Part shown: piece by piece, positions 7,301 through 15,734 of the stretch | How the letters are laid out: each line of letters starts with the position of its first letter | How positions within the stretch are numbered: the stretch's first letter is position 1 | Assembly: GCA_002436765.1 (NCBI GenBank) | Contig: DJNI01000081.1 | Location: 1 to 27,318 of the forward strand | Source: Clostridiales bacterium UBA6468 | GTDB taxonomy: Bacteria; Bacillota; Clostridia; Oscillospirales; Oscillospiraceae | DNA length: 27,318 bases | Direction: 5' to 3' | Translations under genes and position numbers: made by a program | Notes under the pieces: model-generated | The model's input: only the letters and a program-made list of their open reading frames with translations | What the model was told of the DNA's origin: nothing | Database searches by the model: none

Positions 7301-8413
7301 ATGGGGTATGATTATCTGGTCGTAGGGGCGGGGCTGTTCGGCGCTGTCTTTGCCCGGCAGGCGAAGGCGGCAGGAAAGTCCGTGCTTGTGATCGACCGGC
7401 GGGGTCACGTCGGCGGCAATGTGTACACGGAAGAAATTGAGGGGATCCAGGTACATACCTACGGCGCCCATATTTTCCACACCAACGATAAGGCTGCTTG
7501 GGAGTATGTCAACCGGTTCGCGGAGTTCAACCGCTACACCAATTCCCCGGTGGCGAATTATCATGGGGAGCTGTATTCCCTGCCCTTCAACATGTATACC
7601 TTCAACAAAATGTGGGGCGTGACCACCCCCCGGCAGGCGGAAGCGGAGATCGCCCGCCAGCGAAAGGCCGCCGGAATCACGGAGCCGAAGAATCTGGAGG
7701 AACAGGCGATTTCCCTTGTCGGTACGGATATTTACGAGAAGCTGGTGAAGGGCTACACCGAAAAGCAGTGGGGACGCCCCTGCACGGAGCTTCCCGCCTT
7801 TATCATCAAACGCCTGCCCGTGCGTCTTACCTTTGACAATAACTACTTCAACGCCCGGTTCCAGGGCATTCCCATGGGCGGCTATACCCAAATGGTGGAG
7901 AAAATGCTGGACGGCATTGAGGTGCGGCTGAATGTGGACTATCTGGAGCACCGGGGCGAGCTGAACGCGCTGGCGGACAAGGTGGTTTACACCGGCTCTA
8001 TTGACAGCTACTTTGACTATTGCTACGGCCCTCTGAGCTACCGCTCCGTCCGATTTGAGACGGAGGTGCTGGATATGCCGAATTTCCAGGGCAACGCCGT
8101 GATCAACTACACCGACCGGGAGACCCCTTATACCCGCGTCATCGAGCATAAGTTCTTCGAGTTCGGCACCCAGGAAAAAACCGTGGTGTCCCGGGAGTAC
8201 AGCTCCGAGTGGAAGCCGGGGGCGGAGCCGTACTATCCTGTGAACGATGAAAAGAACAACGCCCTGTATGGAAAATACAAGGCGCTGGCAGATAAGGAAG
8301 ACAAAACCATCTTCGGCGGCCGTTTGGGGCAGTACCGCTATTATGACATGGACGCGGTGATCCTCCGGGCGCTGAGTCTCGCCAAATCGGAAATCGAAGG
8401 AGAAATAGAATGA
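7301..8413 (+). CDS. glf: UDP-galactopyranose mutase
   Basis: An FAD-dependent enzyme that interconverts UDP-galactopyranose and UDP-galactofuranose, supplying Galf for surface polysaccharide. The 370 residues are the normal bacterial length. The N-terminal Rossmann motif is DYLVVGAGLFGAVFA. GGNVYTEEIEGIQVHTYGAHIFHT is followed by the mobile-loop and substrate region, including YTEKQWGRP and LTFDNNYFNARFQGIP. The C-terminal FAD contact is GRLGQYRYYDMD. An earlier ATG at 7295 is only one base from the AAAGGAG ribosome site (7287-7293), so the ATG at 7301, with a 7-base spacing, is the likely start. Its stop overlaps the glycosyltransferase start (ATGA), implying translational coupling. Confidence 0.96.
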   Translation: MGYDYLVVGAGLFGAVFARQAKAAGKSVLVIDRRGHVGGNVYTEEIEGIQVHTYGAHIFHTNDKAAWEYVNRFAEFNRYTNSPVANYHGELYSLPFNMYTFNKMWGVTTPRQAEAEIARQRKAAGITEPKNLEEQAISLVGTDIYEKLVKGYTEKQWGRPCTELPAFIIKRLPVRLTFDNNYFNARFQGIPMGGYTQMVEKMLDGIEVRLNVDYLEHRGELNALADKVVYTGSIDSYFDYCYGPLSYRSVRFETEVLDMPNFQGNAVINYTDRETPYTRVIEHKFFEFGTQEKTVVSREYSSEWKPGAEPYYPVNDEKNNALYGKYKALADKEDKTIFGGRLGQYRYYDMDAVILRALSLAKSEIEGEIE

Positions 8414-9420
8414 AGCTTCTGACGGTCACGGTACCCTGCTACAATTCCCAGGACTACATGGAAAAGTGCATCCAGAGCCTTCTGCCCGGGGGAGATCGGG
8501 TGGAGATCATCATCATTGACGACGGCTCCAAGGACGACACCGGAAAAATCGCCGACGAATACGCCCGGAAATTCCCGGACATCGTGCGGGTCATCCATCA
8601 GGAAAACGGCGGCCACGGCGAGGGCATCAACCAGGGACTGAAGCACGCCACCGGCATTTATTTCAAGGTCGTGGACAGCGACGACACCCTCAGCCCCGAT
8701 TTTCCTGAATTTCTGGACGCTCTGGAGGAATGCGAGCGGCAGGGCGGCGTGGATATGATGGTGACCAACTATTATTATGTCCATTCCGACGGCGACGGAG
8801 ACCGCTCCATCAACTATTCCAGCGTGCTGCCGGAGAACCGGATCTTCACCTGGGAGGACACCAAGCCCTTCCGGGTCTACCAGATGCTGACCATCCATTC
8901 CAGCACCTTCCGCACCGAGATCATGCGCAAATGGAAGCAGCCGCTTCCCAGGCATGTTTTCTACGAGGACAATCTGATGATCTACCAGACAATGCCCTAT
9001 GTGCGGAAGCTGTACTATCTCAACGCGGATCTTTACCGCTACTGGATCGGACGGCCGGATCAGTCGGTGCAGTCTGCCGCCCTGGCCAAGCGCCATGCGG
9101 ATCAGATTCTGGTGACGGAGCGGTGCTTCACCACCTGCCACTTAGACGATATCACCGAACCCCGGCTGAAACGGTACATGAAGCACGACCTGTTTATGAT
9201 GTTCGGCATTGCCATTCTCACGACCCGGCTGAACAAGTCCGCCGAGACGGACGCCGAGCTGAAAAGGATGTGGGAGGCCTGCGCGGCCTATGACCCCAAG
9301 TGGGCAAACTATTTCCGCAAGCGCACGCCCCTGCTGTTCATCAGCGTGCCGGGACGCGCGGGGCAGGAATTTGCCGGGAGCTTTTACCGGTTTGCCAACA
9401 ATGTGGTGCGATTCAACTGA
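8410..9420 (+). CDS. family 2 glycosyltransferase
   Basis: A 336-residue GT-A type transferase that probably adds sugars (perhaps galactofuranose, given glf next door) to a cell-surface glycan on the cytoplasmic face of the membrane. The N-terminal GT2 domain has LTVTVPCYNSQDYMEKCIQ, IIIIDDGSKDDT (DDG near residue 38) and the metal-binding VVDSDDT (residues 88-93). The likely catalytic region is HVFYEDNLMIYQ, with an acidic ED. The C-terminal ~110 residues are helical and lack obvious membrane spans. The start overlaps the glf stop by 4 bases. The acceptor and donor sugar cannot be read from sequence. A strong terminator follows directly. Confidence 0.92.
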   Translation: MKLLTVTVPCYNSQDYMEKCIQSLLPGGDRVEIIIIDDGSKDDTGKIADEYARKFPDIVRVIHQENGGHGEGINQGLKHATGIYFKVVDSDDTLSPDFPEFLDALEECERQGGVDMMVTNYYYVHSDGDGDRSINYSSVLPENRIFTWEDTKPFRVYQMLTIHSSTFRTEIMRKWKQPLPRHVFYEDNLMIYQTMPYVRKLYYLNADLYRYWIGRPDQSVQSAALAKRHADQILVTERCFTTCHLDDITEPRLKRYMKHDLFMMFGIAILTTRLNKSAETDAELKRMWEACAAYDPKWANYFRKRTPLLFISVPGRAGQEFAGSFYRFANNVVRFN

Positions 9421-9426
9421 ATGGTT

Positions 9427-9467
9427 AACGCAGGAGCGGTACAGTCACCGGCTCCTGCGTTTTCTGT
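9427..9467 (+). terminator. intrinsic terminator after glf-glycosyltransferase
   Basis: AACGCAGGAGC (9427-9437) pairs with GCTCCTGCGTT (9451-9461), with extra GGT/ACC pairing in the loop. TTTTCT follows on the plus strand. On the minus strand the run is short, so it is probably only weakly bidirectional for the incoming cobalamin operon. Confidence 0.85.
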
Positions 9468-9500
9468 CAGAATTTGGGGTATTATGTGTTACAATTACTG

Positions 9501-9512
9501 CGCATATATGCG
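9501..9512. repeat. 12-bp perfect palindrome downstream of cbiP
   Basis: CGCATATATGCG lies in the convergent gap between the glycosyltransferase and cbiP. It could be a small hairpin or a protein site. It has no U-run and no evident role. Confidence 0.25.
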
Positions 9513-9545
9513 TGGGACGCTCTGAATCAAATGTGCGGTGTTGCC

Positions 9546-11009
9546 TTAGATCTCACGCCGCAGCACGCGGTAGACAAAATCCATGTCGAGCCCGGCGCGG
9601 ACGGTATCCGCCAGAAGGTTATACTGGCGCTCTTTGTAGTCGCGCAGATCAAAAGAGCCAAGCGCGGCAGGGTCGATGCTCCGCATCCGGCAGATGGCCG
9701 ATAAAATGGCGTCGGTAATGCCGGGCGCGTCAAAAATCCCGTGGACATAAGTGCCGAAAACATTGCCGGAGCCGATCAGAACCGGCAGCGTCTTTTCGCT
9801 TCTTCCCATGTGAATTTCATATCCCGTATAGGAAAGGCCGTTGAGTCCGGACAGCATCCCTTGGATGCCTGCAAATACGCCTTCGGTCTGTGCCTGCACC
9901 TTTTCTCCATGGAAAACCGTCTCTACCGGCAGAAGGCCAAGGCCGCGGATCTGTGTAACCCCGGCAGCCTCCACGCCCTCCGGGTCGCAGACGGACTGAC
10001 CCAGCATCTGATATCCGCCGCAGACGCCGAAGATCAGCGTGCCGCGTGCGGACGCTTTTAAAATCGCAGCTTCCAGGCCGCTCTGGCGCAGCCACTGGAG
10101 ATCTGCAATGGTGCTCTTGGTTCCGGGAAGCAGAATCATGTCCGGTGCGCCGAGCTCACGAACGCTTTCGATGTAACGCAGCGAGACACTTTCATAGCGC
10201 TCAAAGGGGGAAAAGTCGGTAAAGTTCGAGATTCGCGGCAGACGGATGACGGCGATATCCAAAAGCTTTCGTGCGGTGTCTTTTGTAAAGCGGGTTGAAA
10301 GGCTGTCTTCATCGTCGATGTCAACCTGCACATACGGCACAACGCCGGTTACCGGCACACCGCAAAGCGCTTCCAGTTGGCGAAGACCGGGCTGAAGGAT
10401 CGAGCGATCGCCGCGGAATTTGTTGATGATCGTGCCCTTGACGCGGGCGCGCTCGTCCGGCTCCAGAAGGGCGATCGTCCCATAGAGCTGAGCAAAAACG
10501 CCGCCGCGGTCAATATCTCCGATGAGAAGCACCGGTGCGTCCACCAGTTTCGCGAGGCCCATGTTGACAAAATCGTCCTGCTTGAGGTTGATTTCTGCGG
10601 GGCTGCCCGCGCCCTCTATGACGATGACGTCATTTTCGGCGGCAAGAGACCGGTAGGCGGCCGTCACGTCCGGCAAAAATGCTCGCTTTTTTGCGTAGTA
10701 TTCCATTGCACGCATGTTTCCGCGCACCTGACCGTTTACAATGACCTGGCTGCCGACGTCGGTGGTCGGCTTCAGGAGGATCGGATTCATGCGCACGTCA
10801 GGCGCAATGCCGCAGGCCTCCGCCTGGACAACCTGCGCCCGCCCCATCTCGCCGCCGTCTTTTGTGATGAAGGAATTGAGCGCCATATTCTGGCTCTTAA
10901 ACGGTGCGACGCGGTAGCCGTCCTGCCGGAAAATCCGGCAAAGTCCGGCGGCAAGCAGGCTCTTGCCCGCGTTGGACATCGTACCTTGCAGCATGATATT
11001 CAGTGCCAT
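9546..11009 (-). CDS. cbiP: cobyric acid synthase (glutamine-hydrolysing)
   Basis: Amidates the b, d, e and g carboxylates of adenosylcobyrinic acid a,c-diamide, using glutamine and ATP, to give cobyric acid. The 487 residues match CbiP/CobQ. The N-terminal dethiobiotin-synthetase-like domain begins MLQGTMSNAGKS (P-loop, residues 9-17) and continues with APFKSQNMALNS and LLIGDIDRGGVFA. The C-terminal class I-type glutaminase domain has the nucleophile C330 in IFGVCGGYQMLG and the histidine in GTYVHGIFD. It is the last gene of the cobalamin operon, and its start overlaps the 3' end of cobD by 10 bases. No strong terminator of its own is visible beyond the hairpin at 9427. Confidence 0.96.
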   Translation of the reverse strand: MALNIMLQGTMSNAGKSLLAAGLCRIFRQDGYRVAPFKSQNMALNSFITKDGGEMGRAQVVQAEACGIAPDVRMNPILLKPTTDVGSQVIVNGQVRGNMRAMEYYAKKRAFLPDVTAAYRSLAAENDVIVIEGAGSPAEINLKQDDFVNMGLAKLVDAPVLLIGDIDRGGVFAQLYGTIALLEPDERARVKGTIINKFRGDRSILQPGLRQLEALCGVPVTGVVPYVQVDIDDEDSLSTRFTKDTARKLLDIAVIRLPRISNFTDFSPFERYESVSLRYIESVRELGAPDMILLPGTKSTIADLQWLRQSGLEAAILKASARGTLIFGVCGGYQMLGQSVCDPEGVEAAGVTQIRGLGLLPVETVFHGEKVQAQTEGVFAGIQGMLSGLNGLSYTGYEIHMGRSEKTLPVLIGSGNVFGTYVHGIFDAPGITDAILSAICRMRSIDPAALGSFDLRDYKERQYNLLADTVRAGLDMDFVYRVLRREI

Positions 11010-12055
11010 GATTCATCCTCCATTGCACGCTGCATGGCCGCAATCAGCGCATTGTTTTCTTCTTCCAGCCGCACGGCGATGCGATACCAGCCGGAGCCCA
11101 GGCCGGGGTAGTTTTCGCAGTTGCGGATGGCGATGCGCTCTTTTTGCAGTGCGCGATCCAGCCCCACCGGCGCAAAGAACAGCAGATAGTTTGCCTGCGA
11201 CGGGCAGACGGTAAATCCAAGCGATCGAAGCCCGCGGGAAAGCGCCTCCCGCTGCGTAGGAAGCATTGCCTTTGCCTGCGTAATCCAGCCGGGGTTTTGC
11301 AGCGCGGCAATCGCGGCCTGCTGCGCCGGAAGCGAGACGTTCCACGGCTGGCTTCCGGCGGCCATTTGAGAAAGAAGGCGCGGGTTTTCTGTCAGGCAGT
11401 ATCCCACGCGCATACCGGCCAGCGCGTAATTTTTCGTAAACGCTTTTAAGATCAGGAGATTTTTATACTGGGATAAGAGATTTTTGGCGCTCCTCCCGTG
11501 GGTAAAGTCGAGAAAGCATTCGTCAAGCAACACGTGTGTACCCTGCGCGAGGCAGATATCCAGTGCCTTTTGTAAAAGTGCATGATCCAAAAGCCGGCCG
11601 GTGGGGTTATTGGGCGTGCATAGGAACAAAACGTCCGGCTTTTCCTCTTGCAGCGCATCCAGAAGGCGGTCATCCGGCAGAAAATCCGGTGCCAGAAGGG
11701 GCACGCGCAGGAGCTTGGCACCAAAGTGCGCCGCCGCTGCACTGTATTCCAGAAATGTCGGCGCCAGCTCCATCGCTTTTTGGGGCTGTAGTGCGCCGCA
11801 GTAAGCGTAGATGAGCTCTGCCGCGCCAGCGCCGCAGAGAATCATGGATTCCCCGACGCCTTCCTGCGCGGAAATAGCCTCCGTCAGTGCCCGGCAGTAG
11901 GGATCCGGGTATTGCCGTACAAGCGCGGCCGCGCGGCGGATTGCCGCAATGACGTTCGGCGGCGTGCCGAAGGGATTCACGTTTGATGAAAAATCAAGCG
12001 TGATCGGCGTGCCGTATACGTCGCCGCCGTGTGGATTTTTGGTTCCGTATAACAT
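11000..12055 (-). CDS. cobD: threonine-phosphate decarboxylase (CobD-type aminotransferase fold)
   Basis: A PLP enzyme of the aspartate-aminotransferase fold. In this setting it should decarboxylate L-threonine-O-3-phosphate to (R)-1-amino-2-propanol O-2-phosphate, the linker that CbiB attaches to cobyric acid. It has 351 residues. Landmarks are HGGDVYG and LDFSSNVNPFGTPP at the N-terminus, CTPNNPTG (residues 146-153), LLDECFLDF (176-184) and the PLP lysine K208 in FTKNYALAGMRVGY. It closely resembles histidinol-phosphate aminotransferase, but the position between cbiB and cbiP supports CobD. It starts 9 bases after the cbiB stop. Confidence 0.93.
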   Translation of the reverse strand: MLYGTKNPHGGDVYGTPITLDFSSNVNPFGTPPNVIAAIRRAAALVRQYPDPYCRALTEAISAQEGVGESMILCGAGAAELIYAYCGALQPQKAMELAPTFLEYSAAAAHFGAKLLRVPLLAPDFLPDDRLLDALQEEKPDVLFLCTPNNPTGRLLDHALLQKALDICLAQGTHVLLDECFLDFTHGRSAKNLLSQYKNLLILKAFTKNYALAGMRVGYCLTENPRLLSQMAAGSQPWNVSLPAQQAAIAALQNPGWITQAKAMLPTQREALSRGLRSLGFTVCPSQANYLLFFAPVGLDRALQKERIAIRNCENYPGLGSGWYRIAVRLEEENNALIAAMQRAMEDESWH

Positions 12056-12064
12056 TGTTTTTCC

Positions 12065-13031
12065 TCAGAAGCAGAAGCTTGCTTTTACGGCGCAGCAGAC
12101 AAGCAGCGCCAGGATCGCAGATACGTACATCAGCCGGCAGGTGCCCGGGATATCCTCAAATGTAATCTCCCGCACCGCGTCGCCGATAAACTCCTTTTTG
12201 TGCAGCACGCCATGGTACCATGCGTCACCTGCCAGCCGCAGCCCCAGAAGCCCTGCACAGACGGACTCCGTCTGCGCAGAATTGGGACTGGCGTGCTTAT
12301 AGCGGTCGCGCCTGAAAATCCGCCAGCCGTTTCTGACGTCCATTCCCAGGAAAAAGCCCGCCGCCAGTAGAAAAAGCGCCGAGATCCGTGCGGGGAGGAA
12401 GTTCAGAACATCATCCATCTTTGCCGGCACCAGACCGACATTTTTATAAGGCGGCTCGACATAGCCGAGCATCGAGTCCATGGTGTTGACCGCTTTGTAG
12501 AAAAAGCCGAGCGGTGCGCCGCCGATGGTCAGGAACAGGAGCGGCGCAATGACGCCGTCTGACGTGTTTTCCGCGACGGTCTCCACGGCAGCTCTTGCAA
12601 CGCCCTTTTCATCAAGCCGCTTTGTGTCGCGGCCGACGATCATGGAAACGGCGTATTGTGCATCGGCAAGCGGCTTTTCACGCAGCGCATGGTAGACCTT
12701 CATACTCTCGTCGCGCAGGGATCTTGTGGCCAGAATCTGCCAGCACATGACGGCTTCCGCAAAGAGCCGCAGCCAAACGCTTACGCGCATACAAATGCCA
12801 TAAGATGGCCGCCGGAACCGCCGTGGAAACCAGAACGGTCAGAACCCAGACGCAAGCGCCCGCGGCAATTTCGCCAAGCCCTCGTCTTCGGAAAAAGCCT
12901 GCGGAACCCGCGCTCCAGAAGGGAGATCAGCTTTCCGATGGCAACGACCGGGTGCGGAAATCCATGGGGGTCTCCGATGCAGACAGATCGATGCAAAAGC
13001 CGATCAAAAGTGCAAATAACGACCATTTCAT
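12065..13031 (-). pseudogene. cbiB: adenosylcobinamide-phosphate synthase CbiB, frame-disrupted N-terminus
   Basis: CbiB is the membrane enzyme joining aminopropanol phosphate to adenosylcobyric acid. The last ~240 residues (12065-12790) are intact and unmistakable: SMIVGRDTKRLDEKGVARA, VETVAENTSDGVIAPLL, YKAVNTMDSMLGY, MDDVLNFLPAR, RDRYKHASPNSAQTES. The true start should be the ATG at 13031, overlapping the previous stop as ATGA. From there the coding content moves between frames: MKWSLFALLIGFCIDL in the first, GDPHGFPHPVVAIGKLISLL in a second (shift near 12975-12986), GLGEIAAGACVWVLTVLVS in a third (near 12882), then the main frame (about 12760-12790). The total of 967 nt is 1 over a multiple of three. 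This is either a genuine pseudogene or a cluster of sequence errors. A short protein from the internal ATG at 12790 would lack the conserved N-terminal GDPHGFPHP region. Confidence 0.85.
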
Positions 13032-15010
13032 ACCGGCGCACTCCCGTTTTGCAGGGTAAAAATGTACACGGGATTCTGCCCCTGCATCAAATGATACGGC
13101 CCCGCCGCTTTTCCGCGGCTGACCTGCATCGACACGCATTCGGAAACCGAAAAATCCTTCATGCAGGCGCTAAGCGCACCGACAGACTCGAGCGTCACAG
13201 CCGTTGCGACGATCCGCACGTTTGGATTTTTCTCCAGCGCGGCAGATAAAACGGCGTCGAGCTTTCCTGCCGTACCGCCCAGAAATACGTGCGTCGGGGC
13301 AGGAAGATCAATGCAGGCATCCGGCGCGCTTCCGGGGACGATGTACAGGTTTTCCAGCTGGAATTTCTTTCGGTTTTCTTCGAGCAGCGGCAGCGCCGTT
13401 TCATTTCGCTCCACGGCATAGACGCTTCCCCGCCGAGCCAGAAGCGCCATCTCGACAGATACCGAGCCTGTGCCTGCGCCCACGTCCCAACAGACGGCAT
13501 TTTGTGTAAGCCGCAATTTGGAAAGGCATACACATCGCACCTCGCTTTTTGTCATCGGCACCAGCTTGCCCGGCTCTGAATTGCGTAAAAACGCTTCGTC
13601 CGGAAGACCGGAAGTGACAATGTCGTCGGGGTGGTCGTTTTCAATCAGAGCAACGCTCAGCTTGTCAAAGGCTTGCTCCGACAGCTCTCGCGCCGTGCCG
13701 CAGGTGATGGCTTCGTCCGGATAACTCAGCCGCTCACCGACGCTCACGTGCACATAGCCGAGGCCGGATTCCGTCAGCCGTCTGCAAAGCGCCTGCATGC
13801 CGCCGTCTCCGCCGACAAGGGCAAAGACCTTCGTGTGACGGCGCACTGCACGCGCGATGTCGCAGCTTCTCCCGTGCAGGCTGACGGGAACGACGTCTTC
13901 ATAGCTTGCGCCCAGGCGAGCGCAGAAATAGCTCATTGAGCTCAAGCCCGGCAGGATCTGCACGCGGCAGCCGGTAAGCAGCGGAAGGAGCTTCTTTGTA
14001 CCGCTATAAAAGCCGGTGTCGCCCGACATGACGACGGTAATCTGTGCACACTCCGGGTGCGCGGCGATGATCGATGCGATGGCCTCCGGCGCAATGGCGT
14101 CAAAGAGCTTCTGACCCGGACGCGCCACAGCGCAGAGCATCCGCTGCGCACCGATGAGACAGTCCGCACGCTCGATGACCCCGCGGACCTCATAGGTCTG
14201 CGCCGCTTCGCTGCCGGGACCGATGCCCACGACGGAAACACACGGACTACGGGAAAAGCCGAACTGTTCGCAAAGCGCCTGAATCGTTTCGGCAAGATCG
14301 GCTCCCGCTTCCTGCGCCGGACGGCCGATGACCACCAGGCGGGCGCCTGTCCTTTGGGCAGCGAGTGCCTTTTCCCCAAACCCTCCGGCACTTCCGCCGT
14401 CCTTTGTGACAAGGTAGTGCGCATGGATGCTTTGCAGCATCGCCTCGTTGAGCGATGCGGAAAACGGCCCCTGCATGGCGAAAATATGCGCAGGAAGAAG
14501 ACCTGCCTGTGCGCACGCATCCAGAGAAGCCTGCATGGGAAGTACGCGCGCCCAGACGCGCTGGGAAAAGCCGGGGATGGATGTGTACTGCGAAAGCTCT
14601 TTGCTCCCCGTTGTAAGAAGAATATTCCCCTCCGTTCCGGCCAGAAATGCAGCGGCATCGCGGACAGTTTCGACAAAGATTGCGTCTTTTGAAATTTCGG
14701 ACGCCCCGCGCAGAAGCCGCCGGCATGGCGTCCCGGTTTCCCGGCAGGCATTGGCGATGCTCTTTGTGATTGACTGCGCATAGGGATGCGTGGCATCGAT
14801 GACAAGGTCAAAGCGTTCGTGCGATAGAAGCGACACGATTTCATCCACCGGCAGTTTTTTTGCAGACACACTCAGATGCTCCGCTTCGGGCAGAAGCGTC
14901 TGACCATATTCCGTCGCCACGCAGGCCGTGACGGTGCAGGGCTGTGTATTTAAAAATTCGACCAGCTCGCGCCCCTCGGTCGTGCCGCCAAAGACACAGA
15001 TGTTATACAT
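13028..15010 (-). CDS. cbiJET: CbiJ-CbiE-CbiT fusion (cobalt-precorrin-6A reductase / C5,C15-methyltransferase / decarboxylase)
   Basis: One 660-residue polypeptide with three enzymes of consecutive corrin-ring steps. Residues 1 to ~252 are CbiJ, reducing cobalt-precorrin-6A: ICVFGGTTEGREL at the N-terminus, VIDATHPYA, LLTTGSKEL and LVTKDGGSAGGFGEK. Residues ~257-465 are CbiE, the SAM-dependent methyltransferase half: SVVGIGPGS, VMSGDTGFYSG, LPGLSSMSYF, and SVGERLSYPDE. Residues ~470-660 are CbiT, the C15-methylating and decarboxylating half: EVRCVCLSKLRL, SAM loop WDVGAGTGSVSVE (508-520) and FLGGTAGKLDAVL. The ATG at 15010 starts the CbiJ fold exactly and has GAGAGG upstream; the frame is open to 15118 but that extension lies in cbiH. 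The stop overlaps the cbiB start (ATGA). CbiET (CobL) fusions are common; the added CbiJ is less so. Confidence 0.95.
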   Translation of the reverse strand: MYNICVFGGTTEGRELVEFLNTQPCTVTACVATEYGQTLLPEAEHLSVSAKKLPVDEIVSLLSHERFDLVIDATHPYAQSITKSIANACRETGTPCRRLLRGASEISKDAIFVETVRDAAAFLAGTEGNILLTTGSKELSQYTSIPGFSQRVWARVLPMQASLDACAQAGLLPAHIFAMQGPFSASLNEAMLQSIHAHYLVTKDGGSAGGFGEKALAAQRTGARLVVIGRPAQEAGADLAETIQALCEQFGFSRSPCVSVVGIGPGSEAAQTYEVRGVIERADCLIGAQRMLCAVARPGQKLFDAIAPEAIASIIAAHPECAQITVVMSGDTGFYSGTKKLLPLLTGCRVQILPGLSSMSYFCARLGASYEDVVPVSLHGRSCDIARAVRRHTKVFALVGGDGGMQALCRRLTESGLGYVHVSVGERLSYPDEAITCGTARELSEQAFDKLSVALIENDHPDDIVTSGLPDEAFLRNSEPGKLVPMTKSEVRCVCLSKLRLTQNAVCWDVGAGTGSVSVEMALLARRGSVYAVERNETALPLLEENRKKFQLENLYIVPGSAPDACIDLPAPTHVFLGGTAGKLDAVLSAALEKNPNVRIVATAVTLESVGALSACMKDFSVSECVSMQVSRGKAAGPYHLMQGQNPVYIFTLQNGSAPV

Positions 15011-15734
15011 TCCGGTATCCTCTCGGCGTAATGAGGCTGCCGGCCAGCACCCTGGAGGACGCGTTTCCGATGAAGACGGTGCAGAACATGTCGGCCTCCG
15101 CGTCCTTGAGCTCGCCAAGCGTCAGGATCCGGCGGCTTTCGCCGCTGCGTCCAATGTTGCGGACAATGCCGCAGATCCGGGTTTCAGGCAGCACGCGCAG
15201 CAGGATCTCGCACGCCCTTTTTAAGTGCTCGGGTCTTCCGTGGCTCGCGGGGTTATAGATTGCGATGGAGAAGTCTGCTTCCGCCGCAGCCAGGAGCCGC
15301 TTTTCTATCGTTTCCCATGGGGTCAGCCGATCGGAGAGGCTGATGACGGCAAAATCGTGCGTCAAAGGTGCGCCAAGCACCGCGCCGCCGCTGCATGCGG
15401 CAGTCAGACCCGGCACGGCTTCCACCTCCGGCACCTGGCTTTCGCCGCGCAGCTCATAGACGAGCGCCGCCATGCCATAGATGCCGCTGTCGCCGGAGCA
15501 GACGACGCACACCTGCCTGCCGCCCTGTGCCAGATCCAATGCCAGTCTGCAGCGCTCTGCTTCCCGGGTCATGGGTGTTGCGAAAAGCGCCTTTCCCGGA
15601 TAGCGATCCTTGACGAGGTCAACATAGACGGGATATCCCACGATGGCATCGCAGGCAGAAAGCGCCCTGTCAGCGCGGATGGTCATATTTTCAAAATTAC
15701 CGGGGCCGATGCCCACAACAAAAACCTTACCCAA
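15003..15734 (-). CDS. cbiH: cobalt-precorrin-3B C17-methyltransferase
   Basis: A SAM-dependent tetrapyrrole methylase that methylates C17 with ring contraction in the anaerobic route. The 243 residues match CbiH/CobJ length. Motifs are VFVVGIGPGNFENMTIRA at the N-terminus, GYPVYVDLVKD, VCSGDSGIYGMA, AVPGLTAACSGGAVLGAPLTHDF, ISLSDRLTPWETIEKRL and IYNPASHGRPEHL. The start overlaps the cbiG stop by 8 bases and the stop overlaps the cbiJET start by 8 bases. There is no fused C-terminal domain of the kind found in some two-domain CbiH proteins. Confidence 0.96.
   Translation of the reverse strand: MGKVFVVGIGPGNFENMTIRADRALSACDAIVGYPVYVDLVKDRYPGKALFATPMTREAERCRLALDLAQGGRQVCVVCSGDSGIYGMAALVYELRGESQVPEVEAVPGLTAACSGGAVLGAPLTHDFAVISLSDRLTPWETIEKRLLAAAEADFSIAIYNPASHGRPEHLKRACEILLRVLPETRICGIVRNIGRSGESRRILTLGELKDAEADMFCTVFIGNASSRVLAGSLITPRGYRNV

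Noticed and set aside
9427..9461. Efficient bidirectional terminator for the cobalamin operon
   Set aside because: The hairpin is symmetrical, but the minus-strand U-run is only two residues, so strong termination of the cbi transcript there is not supported.
12065..12790. A complete, shorter CbiB starting at the internal ATG at 12790
   Set aside because: The conserved N-terminal GDPHGFPHP region is encoded just upstream in other frames, so the internal start is an artefact of frame disruption rather than a natural short form.
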